Of a stretch of DNA of 64,000 bases, positions 35,541 to 48,200 are shown piece after piece (the first letter of the stretch is position 1; each line of letters opens with the position of its first letter). The stretch spans positions 29,102,399-29,166,398 of the forward strand of contig CM075195.1 in the NCBI GenBank assembly GCA_037577475.1, in the 5' to 3' direction. A program made the position numbers and the translations under genes. Below the pieces are notes generated by a model, which saw only the letters and a program-made list of their open reading frames with translations, had not been told where the DNA came from and did not search any database. This DNA is from Chaunax sp. Z400. Its lineage: Eukaryota; Chordata; Actinopteri; Lophiiformes; Chaunacidae.

Positions 35541-38500
35541 ACCCAGACACTTATCAGACCCAGACACTTACCAACCCCAGACACTTACCAGTCGCAGACG
35601 CTTAGCTTACCAGCCCCAGACACTTACCAGCCCCAGATACTTACCAGTCCCAGACACTTACCAGTCCCAGACACTTAGCTTACCAGTCCCAGACGCTTAC
35701 CAGCCCCAGACACTTATCAGTCCCAGACACTTACCAACCCCAGACACTTACCAGTCCCAGACACTTACCACTCCCAGACGCTTAGCTTACCAACCCCAGA
35801 CACTTACCAGTCGCAGACGCTTAGCTTACCAGCCCCAGACACTTACCAGCCCCAGATACTTACCAGTCCCAGACACTTACCAGTCCCAGACACTTAGCTT
35901 ACCAGTCCCAGACGCTTACCAGCCCCAGACACTTATCAGTCCCAGACACTTACCAACCCCAGACACTTACCAGTCCCAGACACTTACCACTCCCAGATGC
36001 TTAGCTTACCAGCCCCAGACACTTACCAGTCCCAGACGCTTACCAGTCCCAGACGCTTATCAGTCCCAGACACTTACCACTCCCAGACACTTACCAGTCC
36101 CAGACGCTCACCAGTCCCAGACACTTACCAGTCCCAGACACTTACCAGTCCCAGACACTTAGCTTACCAGCCCCAGACACTTACCAGCCCCAGACGCTTA
36201 CCAGTCCGACACTTATCAGTCCCAGACACTTACCAGCCCGACACTTACCAGCCCGACACTTATCAGTCCCAGACACTTACCAGTCCCAGACACTTACCGG
36301 TCCCAGACGCTTAGCTTACCAGCCCCAGACACTTACCAGCCCCAGACACTTAGCTTACCAGCCCCAGACATTTACCAGTCCCAGACGCTTACCAGTCCCA
36401 GACGCTTATCAGTCCCAGACGCTTATCAGTCCCAGACACTTACCACTCCCAGACACTTACCAGTCCCAGACGCTTACCAGTCCCAGACACTTACCAGTCC
36501 CAGACGCTTACCACTCCCAGACACTTATCAGCCCCAGACATTTACCAGTCCCAGACGCTTATCCGGTCCCAGACGCTTACCAGTCCCAGACACTTACCAG
36601 TCCCAGACACTTACCAGTCCCAGACACTTACCAGTCCCAGACGCTTACCAGTCCCAGACGCTTATCAGCCCCAGACACTTACCAGTCCCAGACGCTTAGC
36701 TTACCAGCCCTAGACATTTACCAGTCCCAGACACTTACCAGTCCCAGACGCTTACCAGTCCCAGACACTTACCAGTCCCAGACGCTTACCAGTCCCAGAC
36801 ACTTATCAGCCCCAGACATTTACCAGTCCCAGACGCTTATCTGGTCCCAGACGCTTACCAGTCCCAGACACTTATCAGCCCCAGACACTTACCAGCCCCA
36901 GACACTTACCAGTCCCAGACACTTACCAGTCCCAGACACTTAACAGTCCCAGACACTTACCAGTCCCAGACACTTACCAGCCCGACACTTATCAGTCCCA
37001 GACACTTACCAGTCCCAGATGCTTATCAGTCCCAGACACTTACCAGTCCCAGACGCTTAGCTTACCAGCCCCAGACATTTACCAGTCCCAGACACTTACC
37101 AGTCCCAGACACTTACCAGCCCGACACTTATCAGTCCCAGACACTTACCAGTCCCAGACGCTTATCAGTCCCAGACACTTACCAGTCCCAGACGCTTAGC
37201 TTACCAGCCCCAGACGCTTATCAGTCCCAGACACTTACCAGCCCCAGACACTTACCAGTCCCAGACACTTACCAGCCCCAGACACTTACCAGTCCCAGAC
37301 ACTTACCAGTCCCAGACGCTTAGCTTACCAGCCCCAGACACTTATCAGTCCCAGACGCTTAGCTTACCAGCCCCAGACACTTATCAGCCCCAGACACTTA
37401 CCAGCCCCAGACGCTTATCAGTCCCAGACGCTTACCAGTCCCAGACGCTTATCAGTCCCAGACACTTACCAGTCCCAGACGCTTAGCTTACCAGCCCCAG
37501 ACACTTACCAGTCCCAGACACTTACCAGCCCCAGACACTTAGCTTACCAGCCCCAGACATTTACCAGTCCAAGACGCTTATCAGTCCCAGACATTTACCA
37601 GTCCCAGACACTTACCAGTCCCAGACGCTTAGCTTACCAGCCCCAGACATTTACCAGTCCCAGACACTTACCAGTCCCAGACGCTTACCAGTCCCAGACA
37701 CTTATCAGCCCCAGACACTTACCAGTCCCAGACGCTTACCAGTCCCAGACACTTGTCAGCCCCAGACATTTACCAGTCCCAGACACTTACCAGTCCCAGA
37801 CGCTTACCAGTCCCAGACACTTACCAGTCCCAGACGCTTATCCGGTCCCAGACGCTTACCAGTCCCAGACACTTATCAGCCCCAGACACTTACCAGTCCC
37901 AGACGCTTATCCGGTCCCAGACGCTTACCAGTCCCAGACACTTACCAGTCCCAGACACTTACCAGTCCCAGACACTTACCAGTCCCAGACACTTACCAGT
38001 CCCAGACGCTTACCAGTCCCAGACGCTTATCAGCCCCAGACACTTACCAGTCCCAGACGCTTAGCTTACCAGCCCTAGACATTTACCAGTCCCAGACACT
38101 TACCAGTCCCAGACGCTTACCAGTCCCAGACACTTACCAGTCCCAGACGCTTACCAGTCCCAGACACTTATCAGCCCCAGACATTTACCAGTCCCAGACG
38201 CTTATCTGGTCCCAGACGCTTACCAGTCCCAGACACTTATCAGCCCCAGACACTTACCAGCCCCAGACACTTACCAGTCCCAGACACTTACCAGTCCCAG
38301 ACACTTAACAGTCCCAGACACTTACCAGTCCCAGACACTTACCAGCCCGACACTTATCAGTCCCAGACACTTACCAGTCCCAGATGCTTATCAGTCCCAG
38401 ACACTTACCAGTCCCAGACGCTTAGCTTACCAGCCCCAGACATTTACCAGTCCCAGACACTTACCAGTCCCAGACACTTACCAGCCCGACACTTATCAGT

Positions 38501-39279
38501 CCCAGACACTTACCAGTCCCAGACGCTTATCAGTCCCAGACACTTACCAGTCCCAGACGCTTAGCTTACCAGCCCCAGACGCTTATCAGTCCCAGACACT
38601 TACCAGCCCCAGACACTTACCAGTCCCAGACACTTACCAGCCCGACACTTATCAGTCCCAGACACTTACCAGTCCCAGACGCTTATCAGTCCCAGACACT
38701 TACCAGTCCTAAACGCTTAGCTTACCAGCCCCAGACACTTACCAGCCCCAGACACTTACCAGCCCCAGACACTTACCAGTCCCAGACGCTTAGCTTACCA
38801 GCCCCAGACACTTATCAGTCCCAGACGCTTAGCTTACCAGCCCCAGACACTTATCAGCCCCAGACACTTACCAGCCCCAGACGCTTATCAGTCCCAGACG
38901 CTTACCAGTCCCAGACGCTTATCAGTCCCAGACACTTACCAGTCCCAGACGCTTAGCTTACCAGCCCCAGACATTTACCAGTCCCAGACACTTACCAGTC
39001 CCAGACACTTATCAGCCCCAGACACTTACCAGTCCCAGACGCTTACCAGTCCCAGACACTTATCAGCCCCAGACATTTACCAGTCCCAGACACTTACCAG
39101 TCCCAGACGCTTACCAGTCCCAGACACTTACCAGTCCCAGACGCTTATCCGGTCCCAGACGCTTACCAGTCCCAGACACTTATCAGCCCCAGACACTTAC
39201 CAGTCCCAGACGCTTATCCGGTCCCAGACGCTTACCAGTCCCAGACACTTACCAGTCCCAGACACTTACCAGTCGCAGA
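35541..39279 (+). repeat. 17-bp minisatellite array, about 3.7 kb
   Basis: About 220 head-to-tail copies of 'ccagtcccagacactta'. Recurrent variants are cac/cgc, agtccc/agcccc, tta/tca starts, and a 'cttagcttaccag' junction every several units. Because 17 is not divisible by three, the array reads as a 17-residue peptide repeat in each open frame (SQTLTSPRRLPVPDTYQ), which explains the 103-106-codon ORFs. Higher-order duplications are visible: marker variants 'agccctagaca' and 'cttaacag' recur exactly 1365 bp apart (near 36720/38085 and 36941/38306). A 219-bp duplication occurs at the left end (35591/35810). Confidence 0.98.
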
Positions 39280-41580
39280 GGCGCCCCTCGCGTCTCCAGT
39301 CTCAGACAGACTCTTCCAGTCGGCCTTTTCAGGTCGACTCCATCAGACAGCCTGCCTCTGCAGGCAGACTGTAACGGCAGCGCCTCCCAGGTCCATCACA
39401 CTCCCAGATATGAGGGAGAGAGAACAATCAGCTCTTAACACAAAACACCTAGAATATGAGCTCTCTCTCTCTCTACACTAACACAACCAGGCTGCCACAT
39501 ATATCTATCAGCATATGAGCAGCGAGTAACATTTTTATAGGCTTCTGTAAAATATAACTAATGATTATTCTTTCAGTCGCATAGAACAATATTTATAATC
39601 ACACCATGTGTTAATGGAGACTAACTTATATGATGAGGCATGTTGATCTGTCTATACTATAACATGCTGTTATATCAAACTATTTCACATCTCTTCATTA
39701 AGGTCCGTGTTGCTCAGAGAAGTTTCCTAAATCACTCCTAAGCTAGGATTCCTAGCTACAAGTGATTTAGCCTCGACTGGACCAATAAGAAAACATCTGA
39801 GAGCATCAACAGCTGACAGCATCTGCCACAACAACTGAGAGTACAGAGAATGAGAGTGTCTCAGAGTTAACATATTCACTGTACCAGAACAGCTGAGTTT
39901 TTCGTTAAGAATTTATAATAACTGTTTCCCATCTTTATCACCATGTTTGTTTCACATGTTTTCATTTACACCACCTGTCTATTAGTATTCTTGCCACCTT
40001 GATTATTCTGCTCTCAACAAGCAGATATAGCAGAAGGAGCAAACGTGTTGATTGGTCAACATGGTCAACAGAAGCAAAGCATCCTCACAAGGTCACAAAC
40101 GTGAAGTGAGGAATATCATCAGAGCAGTGAACACATGTACTGTGACTCCTCCCCCACATTGTGATTGTAAAAACAGGCCACAGCTGACAACCAGCCTTCA
40201 TCTCTGTAGTTCAGTTTTCCATTTCAAGTAGGACACATCTATTGATCTACCCCCTCCATTGTTTGAATTTTGTTTATCTTATTTTTAAAGTTGTACTACT
40301 CTACATAATGCACAGACTCTTATTTTGAGCCACTAGAAGTGTGTTGCAGGCTGTGAGGCTGCAGAGGTGCTGCCCTCTGCCAGCATTTTCTCTGTATTTT
40401 GCCGTTTGGACGTTTGGGCAGTGAACATGTAGCCCTCAGCCAATAGGCATAAATGACATAAATACACTGTATTTGTATTGAGTGTATTTGTTGTGTTTCC
40501 TCTTTTTGTGTGTCACTGACGGTGAGCATAAACCACAGAATAGCTGCAGGTCTGTGTCTGTTTGACCTTCACACTTCATCAGAGTTTTAGCGTTTGTTCA
40601 TTGTGATGTGAGCCAAATAAATAAGTGAAATGTGAGTATTTTGTCCTCCTTGACTTGAAGACTTGAGATGTACGACCTTTTCTATTTTTTGGAATAAGCT
40701 CACTGGATTTTGGGTTTAAAACTCCACTAAGAATCCCATTTTTGAAGCACAACCTCTTTTTCTACCTACAGAGTATTCCTTTGATAAATGACATTTTATA
40801 AAGTGAATCTCTTGCACCGACCTCTTTGTAACATTCCCTGAGCGACTTTGTGACAACTCTGATAACAGTGTCACAAAAAAAAAGCCAGTCTGATCTTATT
40901 TCACATTTTGTTCTGCACAAATAAGACTACAGAGTTCTCCCAGGCTCATGTCTCTGGTGTCAGACGGAGATTCTTTATCATCAGTGGGGAAAACTGGCCT
41001 TCAAACACCGAGCACCTGTTACCTTCCCAACAGACCTACACCAGTGTAAACACAGACCAGTGTGTATCCCGCTGCCTGCGTTGGACCTTCAGTGCAGGCC
41101 TCCACACACACTGTGCAGACGGTTCCCACTAGTTCAGCTGCATTCAGCATTTTGAGTGTTCCTTTGACAGTATCGTTATAATGCAAGAGACATTCAGCTC
41201 TACAGATCAGATCACCATCACTCACACTTAAACCTCCTCCTTACAGACCGGTTTCACACTGCAAGCTGGAAAGATTGATTTTTTTTTTTTACATTCAGAA
41301 ATCTGAACCTTCTGTGGAGTTTCTGCCATAACTGCAGTGTTTCAACAATGATAATATTCAACCTCTCAAAGCTGCATGTGTTGCTATAGGGACAGACCCT
41401 TTCCTTTAAACAGTAGGCTTGATGGCCAGGAGAGGAGTTAAGGGTTCACACATCATAGCAGTGCTGTATGGGCTGCAGACCAGACTGAAACACAGGAGAA
41501 ATATCAAGAGCTGGAAGTGATTCTGTGCTGGTTCAAATATGAAACATATAATACACTTGAAGGATGAACATAAGTATAAT
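39280..41580. other. No gene recognised
   Basis: Starts with a GC-richer stretch (39280-39400), then AT-rich sequence. The ORFs at 40320-40529, 40908-41132, 41019-41225 and 41406-41642 have no domain or exon context that I can defend. Confidence 0.4.
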
Positions 41581-41586
41581 TTTATT
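41581..41586 (-). terminator. Possible poly(A) signal of LRIF1-like gene A
   Basis: 'tttatt' on the plus strand is AATAAA on the minus strand, about 205 bp after the stop codon of the gene. No other canonical signal lies nearer. Confidence 0.45.
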
Positions 41587-41790
41587 AACATTCTATAGGA
41601 GCCGTTCAGCAAAACAAAAGCAGAATTTGATAGAACTCTCATGGACTGGCTATCATACTGGGCTGAGTGGGTAGGTTAAAATACCCTGACCTGTGCACCA
41701 CGACTCAGACATTTAATATGTGGACCCAATTTTAAATGCTCAAACAAACTTGTAACAACTGGAGACTCTGACTGTGGTGACCATAAAGCA

Positions 41791-42294
41791 TCACTGCTGT
41801 TCTGATGAGTGCAGGCTGTTGAGAGCTGCGTCGCTGCGTCTGAGTTTGGCTTTCAGTCGTGCGATCTCCTCCTCCTGTTCCAGCTCCTTGTAGTCCGCTT
41901 TCTGCTGCAGCGATGTGGAAGCTGCACCCTGAGACCCTCTCCTGGTCCAGCTCTGGTTGTTACTTTGTTCTACAACACCAACAATGTCATCAGATTCACT
42001 TTCATTGTTGTGATTGGTGCTCTCAGCTTCTTCACCTCCCAGTTCCTCTATCTCATTGTCGTCGTTGGTCACGTCCCCCTGAGGCAGAATCCAAGCTTCC
42101 TCCAGGCCTGATACTCCATCTGCAGCCTGTTTACCTCTCACACTGTCAACGCTGTCAGTGGACTGAGGGACAGAATGTGCAGTCATGGACGAGGAAACAT
42201 CCCGTCCCTTATGAATAGCATCCTTTCTATCTTTACTGTGCGTTGCTTTCCGCGTGGTGTGTTTTTTCCTGAGATTGTCGTCATGTAGAAGCTC
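41791..42294 (-). CDS. lrif1: LRIF1-like gene A, last coding exon
   Basis: 167 codons plus stop, acceptor 'ttgtcctacag'. It begins ELLHDDNLRKK with a basic stretch and has an acidic middle (NDDNEIEELGGEEAE). It ends in a charged helix IARLKAKLRRSDAALNSL, matching the C-terminal helix of LRIF1 and of gene B. Confidence 0.8.
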   Translation of the reverse strand, partial: ELLHDDNLRKKHTTRKATHSKDRKDAIHKGRDVSSSMTAHSVPQSTDSVDSVRGKQAADGVSGLEEAWILPQGDVTNDDNEIEELGGEEAESTNHNNESESDDIVGVVEQSNNQSWTRRGSQGAASTSLQQKADYKELEQEEEIARLKAKLRRSDAALNSLHSSEQQ

Positions 42295-45200
42295 CTGTAG
42301 GACAAACAAAGCAGTGTCACCTGAGGCTCAAGTAAGTAAGTAATGATACATGATAAACCAGAAGTCAGCAGTCCACAGGAGCAGATAAAAACTGTTGTAT
42401 TGTAGACACAGCCTTTGATTTCTATCAGGTCTTCACTGTTTATAGTGAATGAACAGAACACAAGTTAAAACACTGATTGATAATCAAACAGGCACAGCAG
42501 GATGATGGGCTCTGGAGTGGTTCACATCCTGTCTTTCTGCCTAACATTGTTCTAAGGAACATGGCAGCTGCATTTCCTTCTCTACTACCTTGTCCTTCTT
42601 GCTTGTGGTGTTCCCCAAGGCGTGAATCAGTTCCCTCATGATTTCTCTATCAACATATAATTGACATACTGAACATTCCCAAACTGGCTGTACCATACAT
42701 TGAGTTAAACAGCAGAGAGAAGAGAGCCAACAGTTATCCCCGAGTCTGTTCCGACCTGGTGTTCCCTTCTATCCTGTGTGATTGGATCTCAGGTGGTGGA
42801 CAGCTCTAAGTCTCACTGCCATGATAATGCTTCTCCACATGCATCTCCAGAGAACACTTGTGATTGGATCTCACTTCTCTGTGCAGATAGACATGTACAT
42901 CACTATGACAAACAGACACAATGTTTTTAAGACAAAGAAAGAACCTGATGTAGAACATTTGCTTAAATCACAAGGAGGCCCAAATAATTAGTCATAGAGT
43001 TTCAGAAAAATATGGAATCATGTTTCCATGTTTTGGACTTGCTGCATCTCAAACTTCACTGGGTTTTCCGTTTTCATTTGGGTTCAAACCAAAATGTTGC
43101 CACTAAATGATCCATGATATTCACGTTAATAAATGCACATTGAAAACTTAAGCAGCTTGAGACACGGTCGATGGCTATGATAACCATGATCAGGCTAATG
43201 TGTAACACCAGTGACAGGCCTACCTCAACAAAGAAGCAGCCTGTAGTTATTTAGTGTTTATTGTATTTGTAAATTATTACATATTTCCTGAAGATTCTTT
43301 CACAAATTTGGTTTAATTATAAGTGAAATAAGTTGAAACAGTGCCTTTAAACAGCTGCTAAATATTGGCAGGTTAAGATGGTCTTTAGGAGTAGAGTTAG
43401 ACTGGGATATACTTTATTGATCCCAAATTGGGAAATTCTTTTGTTGAGAGAGATAGAGAGAGAGAGAGAGACACACACACACAAACACAACACTAAAATA
43501 TAAATATAAACCACAACAGGTAATTGACACTTGTAACACTTTAAGAGTTGTTATAAAGCCACACAGGCAGGAGAAAAGGAAGTATATTAAAACAGGGTAA
43601 TGTTTTGTTGAAATTCATTAGCTGTTATATGGACATGAATCAATTAGATACATTTGTCAGGACGGAGACACTTTACTTTACAAGTGAACATGTGGCAGTT
43701 TAATCCTATAATAATAAAAACTTCCTGGATCCAGACGGTGATCTGGATCACCACCAAAATGTAATCGATTCTTCCTTGGACCACTTCCAACATCTCCTGA
43801 AACTTTCATCAAAATCTGCTGATTCGTAAAAAAAAAAAAATCCTGTTAAACAAAAACAAAGCAACAAACCAACCAACGCCAGCAAAAGCATAACCTCCTC
43901 CCTTGGCGGAGGTAATTAAAGGCAGTCAGACATGACAATGGTCCTGACAACTTACCAAAGAACCATGGACCATGTTACCAGGAATCATATTTCCTGACGT
44001 TTACAGGTTTATGTATCTATGTATCCCCAGCCTGGACTTATCTGATCTCAGTAGAAGTTACACCAGCAATCTCATCAAGCTGCTTCATGTTGTGTCCCAT
44101 CCATCAGTCAGTTCAATCACTCAACAATACCTGCTACTCTTCAGAATGATCAACTAAACAAAGTAGAAATCTAAACCCTTTATAAATACAGGGTTCAGAC
44201 TATTCTTCAGAATAAATCCCTGACTATTCCTTGACAAATTTAAGAAATAGTCTGACCAAACATCACCATGAAACAATGAAAAACAGTCCATTTTAAAGCC
44301 TCCCCAAACCTTATAGATCATCCATATGCCTGTTATTCAAAATAATGGCACTTATATTAGATATATTGTAAAATCTATTTGTTCAGTTTTTGATAAAGGA
44401 CCCTGACTATTCATAAATTTTACAAAATTCCCTTCCACATTTAAAACTCCCTGATGTTTCCCAGACCTGGATGTTTTAATGTTCTCCCTGACTTTTCCCT
44501 GACCAATATTAGGGATGTATATTATTTTTCAATCTTGTCCCAGCTAGTGTGAACCCTGAACTATGACTGAAAGGTATTGAATGACTGTAGATTCATCGAC
44601 ATACTTAGTTTGTTGTTTGTATTAATTTGATCTGATAATCTGTGATTAACATATTATTTTTTTTATATTTTGTAAAGATTCTCAGTTTATATTGATTGTA
44701 AGTATAATATGCTGGATCTGTTAGTGCAATTTTATTTTGCATTTGCGTAACTCGCGCCAGAAAAGCTCTGAAAAGCTGGCTACTCAAGAATTCTGACTGT
44801 CACGACAACTTAACTATAGATTGATGATTGATGACACACCACAGTTTCCATCCTATACCTTTCATTCTATGCATCAGCTATAACACACCTTTTTTAGCTG
44901 TCTTTTAATTGACATGTATAATTCTCTATTTTTCACATTTTATTTATTTTTTGTCTCATCTTCTTTCTTGAAATGTTTTATAAGGAGCATGAAAACGAGC
45001 CACGGGTGCTTTTCACTGAAGGAAGACAGTTAAAAAATATTTAAGTTGTCCCTGTCAGTTGAAATGCTTGTTAATTAAATGTCAATGTCAATGTCATTCA
45101 ATTTGACAAAATAACTAAATAAATAAAATGCATAAAATTCCAAAGGTATTAAAACACACCTCTCTAGTGCATGGGAGATGTGTATACAAAGTTTTGTGCA

Positions 45201-48200
45201 AAAATACGGAACAATTTTTGAGTTATGTGAGAAACCCTCATCTGACTCAAATCCCACTCAGAATGAGACAAAACTCAACCTATAACTATGGAGCTGAGAC
45301 AAATAGTAACAATAAAAGTTCCCAAATAACAAAAGGCAGCTGGTTGTTCTAAGCAGAGCTTTGTTGAACAATATTAATAGTATATCATCACAGTATACCT
45401 AACAAGGCTGATATTTGTGTTATGATACTCACCTGATCTACGGTGGAACGATCTGCTTTTGTGAGAAGATCCTTTGGCTGGTTTGAGTCCATTTGAGGCA
45501 AAATGAGATGTTGTCTCTTCCTTTTTATCTCTTCGTCTGCAGGTTCAAGAGAAGCCTGGGAGGAATACAAGTCATACATTCATGTTACTGTGCACAAAGT
45601 CAAACATGTGCTTTACATTCTATACTGTCAAAGATTTATATCTGGTTGTCATTTCCACACATTCATGTCCCTCACAGGGAGTCATAATATTGGTTCTGCT
45701 CTGACTTTTCATCTCGTGCCACCATCAGGTCATAAGTTTCGTATGCATGTGTATGTGCTGAGTTTCAACTGCATAGTGTGGAGAAATGCCTGAATGTTTA
45801 CTAGACTCTGTAGTTTGTTTTACGCTATTTCATTATTAAATTGTCATCAATTGTATTACTATACAAATATAGTTTTATGAAAATTGATTATTTGCTCCAA
45901 GCTCCACCCACCTGTGTGGACAGCTTGCAAACCAGCCGGTCAACTGGCTAGCTGGAAATCATACAGACCCTCTGGTCCTACAAAAACCTCTGCAGCCAAT
46001 GCAGCAGATGATTCCAGCAATATTTCTATCTACAGTATCTGTTTTATTCTGTTTATTTTCCAGTCTTTAGGTAAAGTTCAGACACTAACGTACAACACCA
46101 GAGACAAATCCTCCTCCTTCTCCAGGCTCTTCTCACACCGTCACCTCCTCAGCCCAGCAGCCTCCTACTCTTCTCCACAGTAGCTACATTCCCCGTCCAT
46201 CTTTGATCTTAAGAACTGTTTTTACCTCCATTCTTTATTCTTTAAATCAAACATGAACAACAGCCTTTGCCGTTCCTTGTCTTAAAAGGATAGTGGGAAA
46301 TATGACATTGGATGGATGAGGCCATGTTGGTTTAGATTTGTGATAAACAGTTTTCATTCACCAGTAGACATGGATGTATTAAGGAGACCTGTCATGTGAT
46401 CCATTCAGTCATGTGATGCAGTGAGGGTGTATTGCTTGAGTATACTACAGTGTAAACAGTCTGCTGGTAATGGCATTATGGAGTATATACTGTGTAGTAG
46501 TGGGCAGTATGTTCATACACACTTTCAAACACATTGTCCCTACAGCATCACAAAAACTACAGTTACCATGACCTGCCTTTTTTAAAATGATGAGTGACTT
46601 GAATGTGATGTTACCTTCTGGCTTTTAGAGGACATACCTCTGAAGTTGAGGTAATGGAGGACAGAGAACCTGACTGTGGCTCGTCTGTCTGCTGATGACG
46701 CTGGCTTCGACGGGGCTTCCTGATGGACAGGTAGACACGTCCGTGGTAGATGACGACAGCATCTCGGTAGGTCTGCGGTGCTGAAGCTGGAGGAAACTTG
46801 GAGATATGAGATGTGAGCGCAGGAACTGTTTTCCCTGTCACGGTGTCCTTCAGTACCTTGAAAGCTGTGTTACAGGACGAGACAAATGACATTGGGTAGG
46901 GGCCCGGTGTGGCCTGAGACATTCTGCCTATGACTGAGGACATGTTTCCTATGATGCTGTTTCCAGTGGGGGAGGTGCGTTTCTGGCCTTTCCTCCGTAA
47001 GACCACTGGAGAAATCCATATGCCCTTTGGAGATTCTGCAAGCGTCCCGGAGCTCTCAGCGTCAGACGGCGGGAGGCCCATTCGTCTGAGCACTGGGTTT
47101 GGTAAACTCCACAGGAGGATGCTTTTTACTTCAGCCTCCTCTGGGATGTAGATTTCAATACTTTCAAGGGGGTCCATGTTGTATATTTGTCTGTGAATAC
47201 ATTAAGAGTTTATCAGTAGCTGCAGGTAGAAACTCAGCCGCTGGAGGTGCACAAGCCGATGTACTCTTAGTGCCAGTCCCAAACCTGGATAAATGGGGAG
47301 GGTAACATCAGTAAGGGCATTCAGTGTAAAACCTGTGCCAGATCAACAATGCAAATGGTAAAATCTGCCGTCGTGACCCCTAAAGGCCCATTCATGCTCT
47401 ACGTTAAAGATGAATACGGATATGGGCGGAGCCTTCAGTAATCAGGTACATTATTGGACAGTTTACAGATATGGACAAGATTGGCGAAACAGACCAATAT
47501 CACTGGAAATGGTTGAGGGCAGTATAGCTACAATTCATGCAAGGCACAACAAATGTGTTCGGATACAACGAAGGAGAAAAAAGAGAAGTGAAAAAACTCC
47601 ATCCTCAAGTAAAATGAGCAAGAATAATATTTATTTCTCATTTGTTTAATTGGGTTCTCTTTATCTACTTTTAGGACTTGTTTGAAAATCTAATTCAATA
47701 CAATTTCAATTCAATTTATTAGTATAGCACCAAATCACAACAAAAGTTATATCAAGGCACTTTCCAAACAGAGCAGGTCTAGACCGAATCTTTATTCTAC
47801 AGAGACCCAACAATCCTCCATGAGAAGAACATGGAGACAGTGGAGAGAAAAACTGCCTTTTAAAAAAAAAAAAGGCAGAAACATCGAGCAGATCCGAGAC
47901 TCGAGGTGGGCGGAGCCTCTGCTTTGACCGGTTGGGGTGATGATGTTTTAGGTCATATTTATGCAGAAATATAGAATATTCTAAAGGATTCACAAACTTT
48001 AAAGCACCACTGTACATCTCCACCTGTTCTCTCCCCACTTGTCCTCGCTGGTGTCAGAATCACACATGGTACGTGAAACTGAACTGAACTGGACTGAAGA
48101 TGGTTCTTATTTTCTCAGGAGGACAGCCTGTAAGTACCCAAGATAATGAAAATTATGACTAAATGTAAATTTGTAAATTTCCTGTATATTTTTTTGTCAC

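Noticed and set aside
35997..38064. ORFs encoding a 17-residue peptide repeat
   Set aside because: They follow automatically from a 17-bp unit without stops. No start, splice site or flanking domain supports a protein.
35541..39279. CRISPR-like regular repeat array
   Set aside because: Units are directly contiguous 17-mers with no spacers, in a vertebrate genome. It is a minisatellite.
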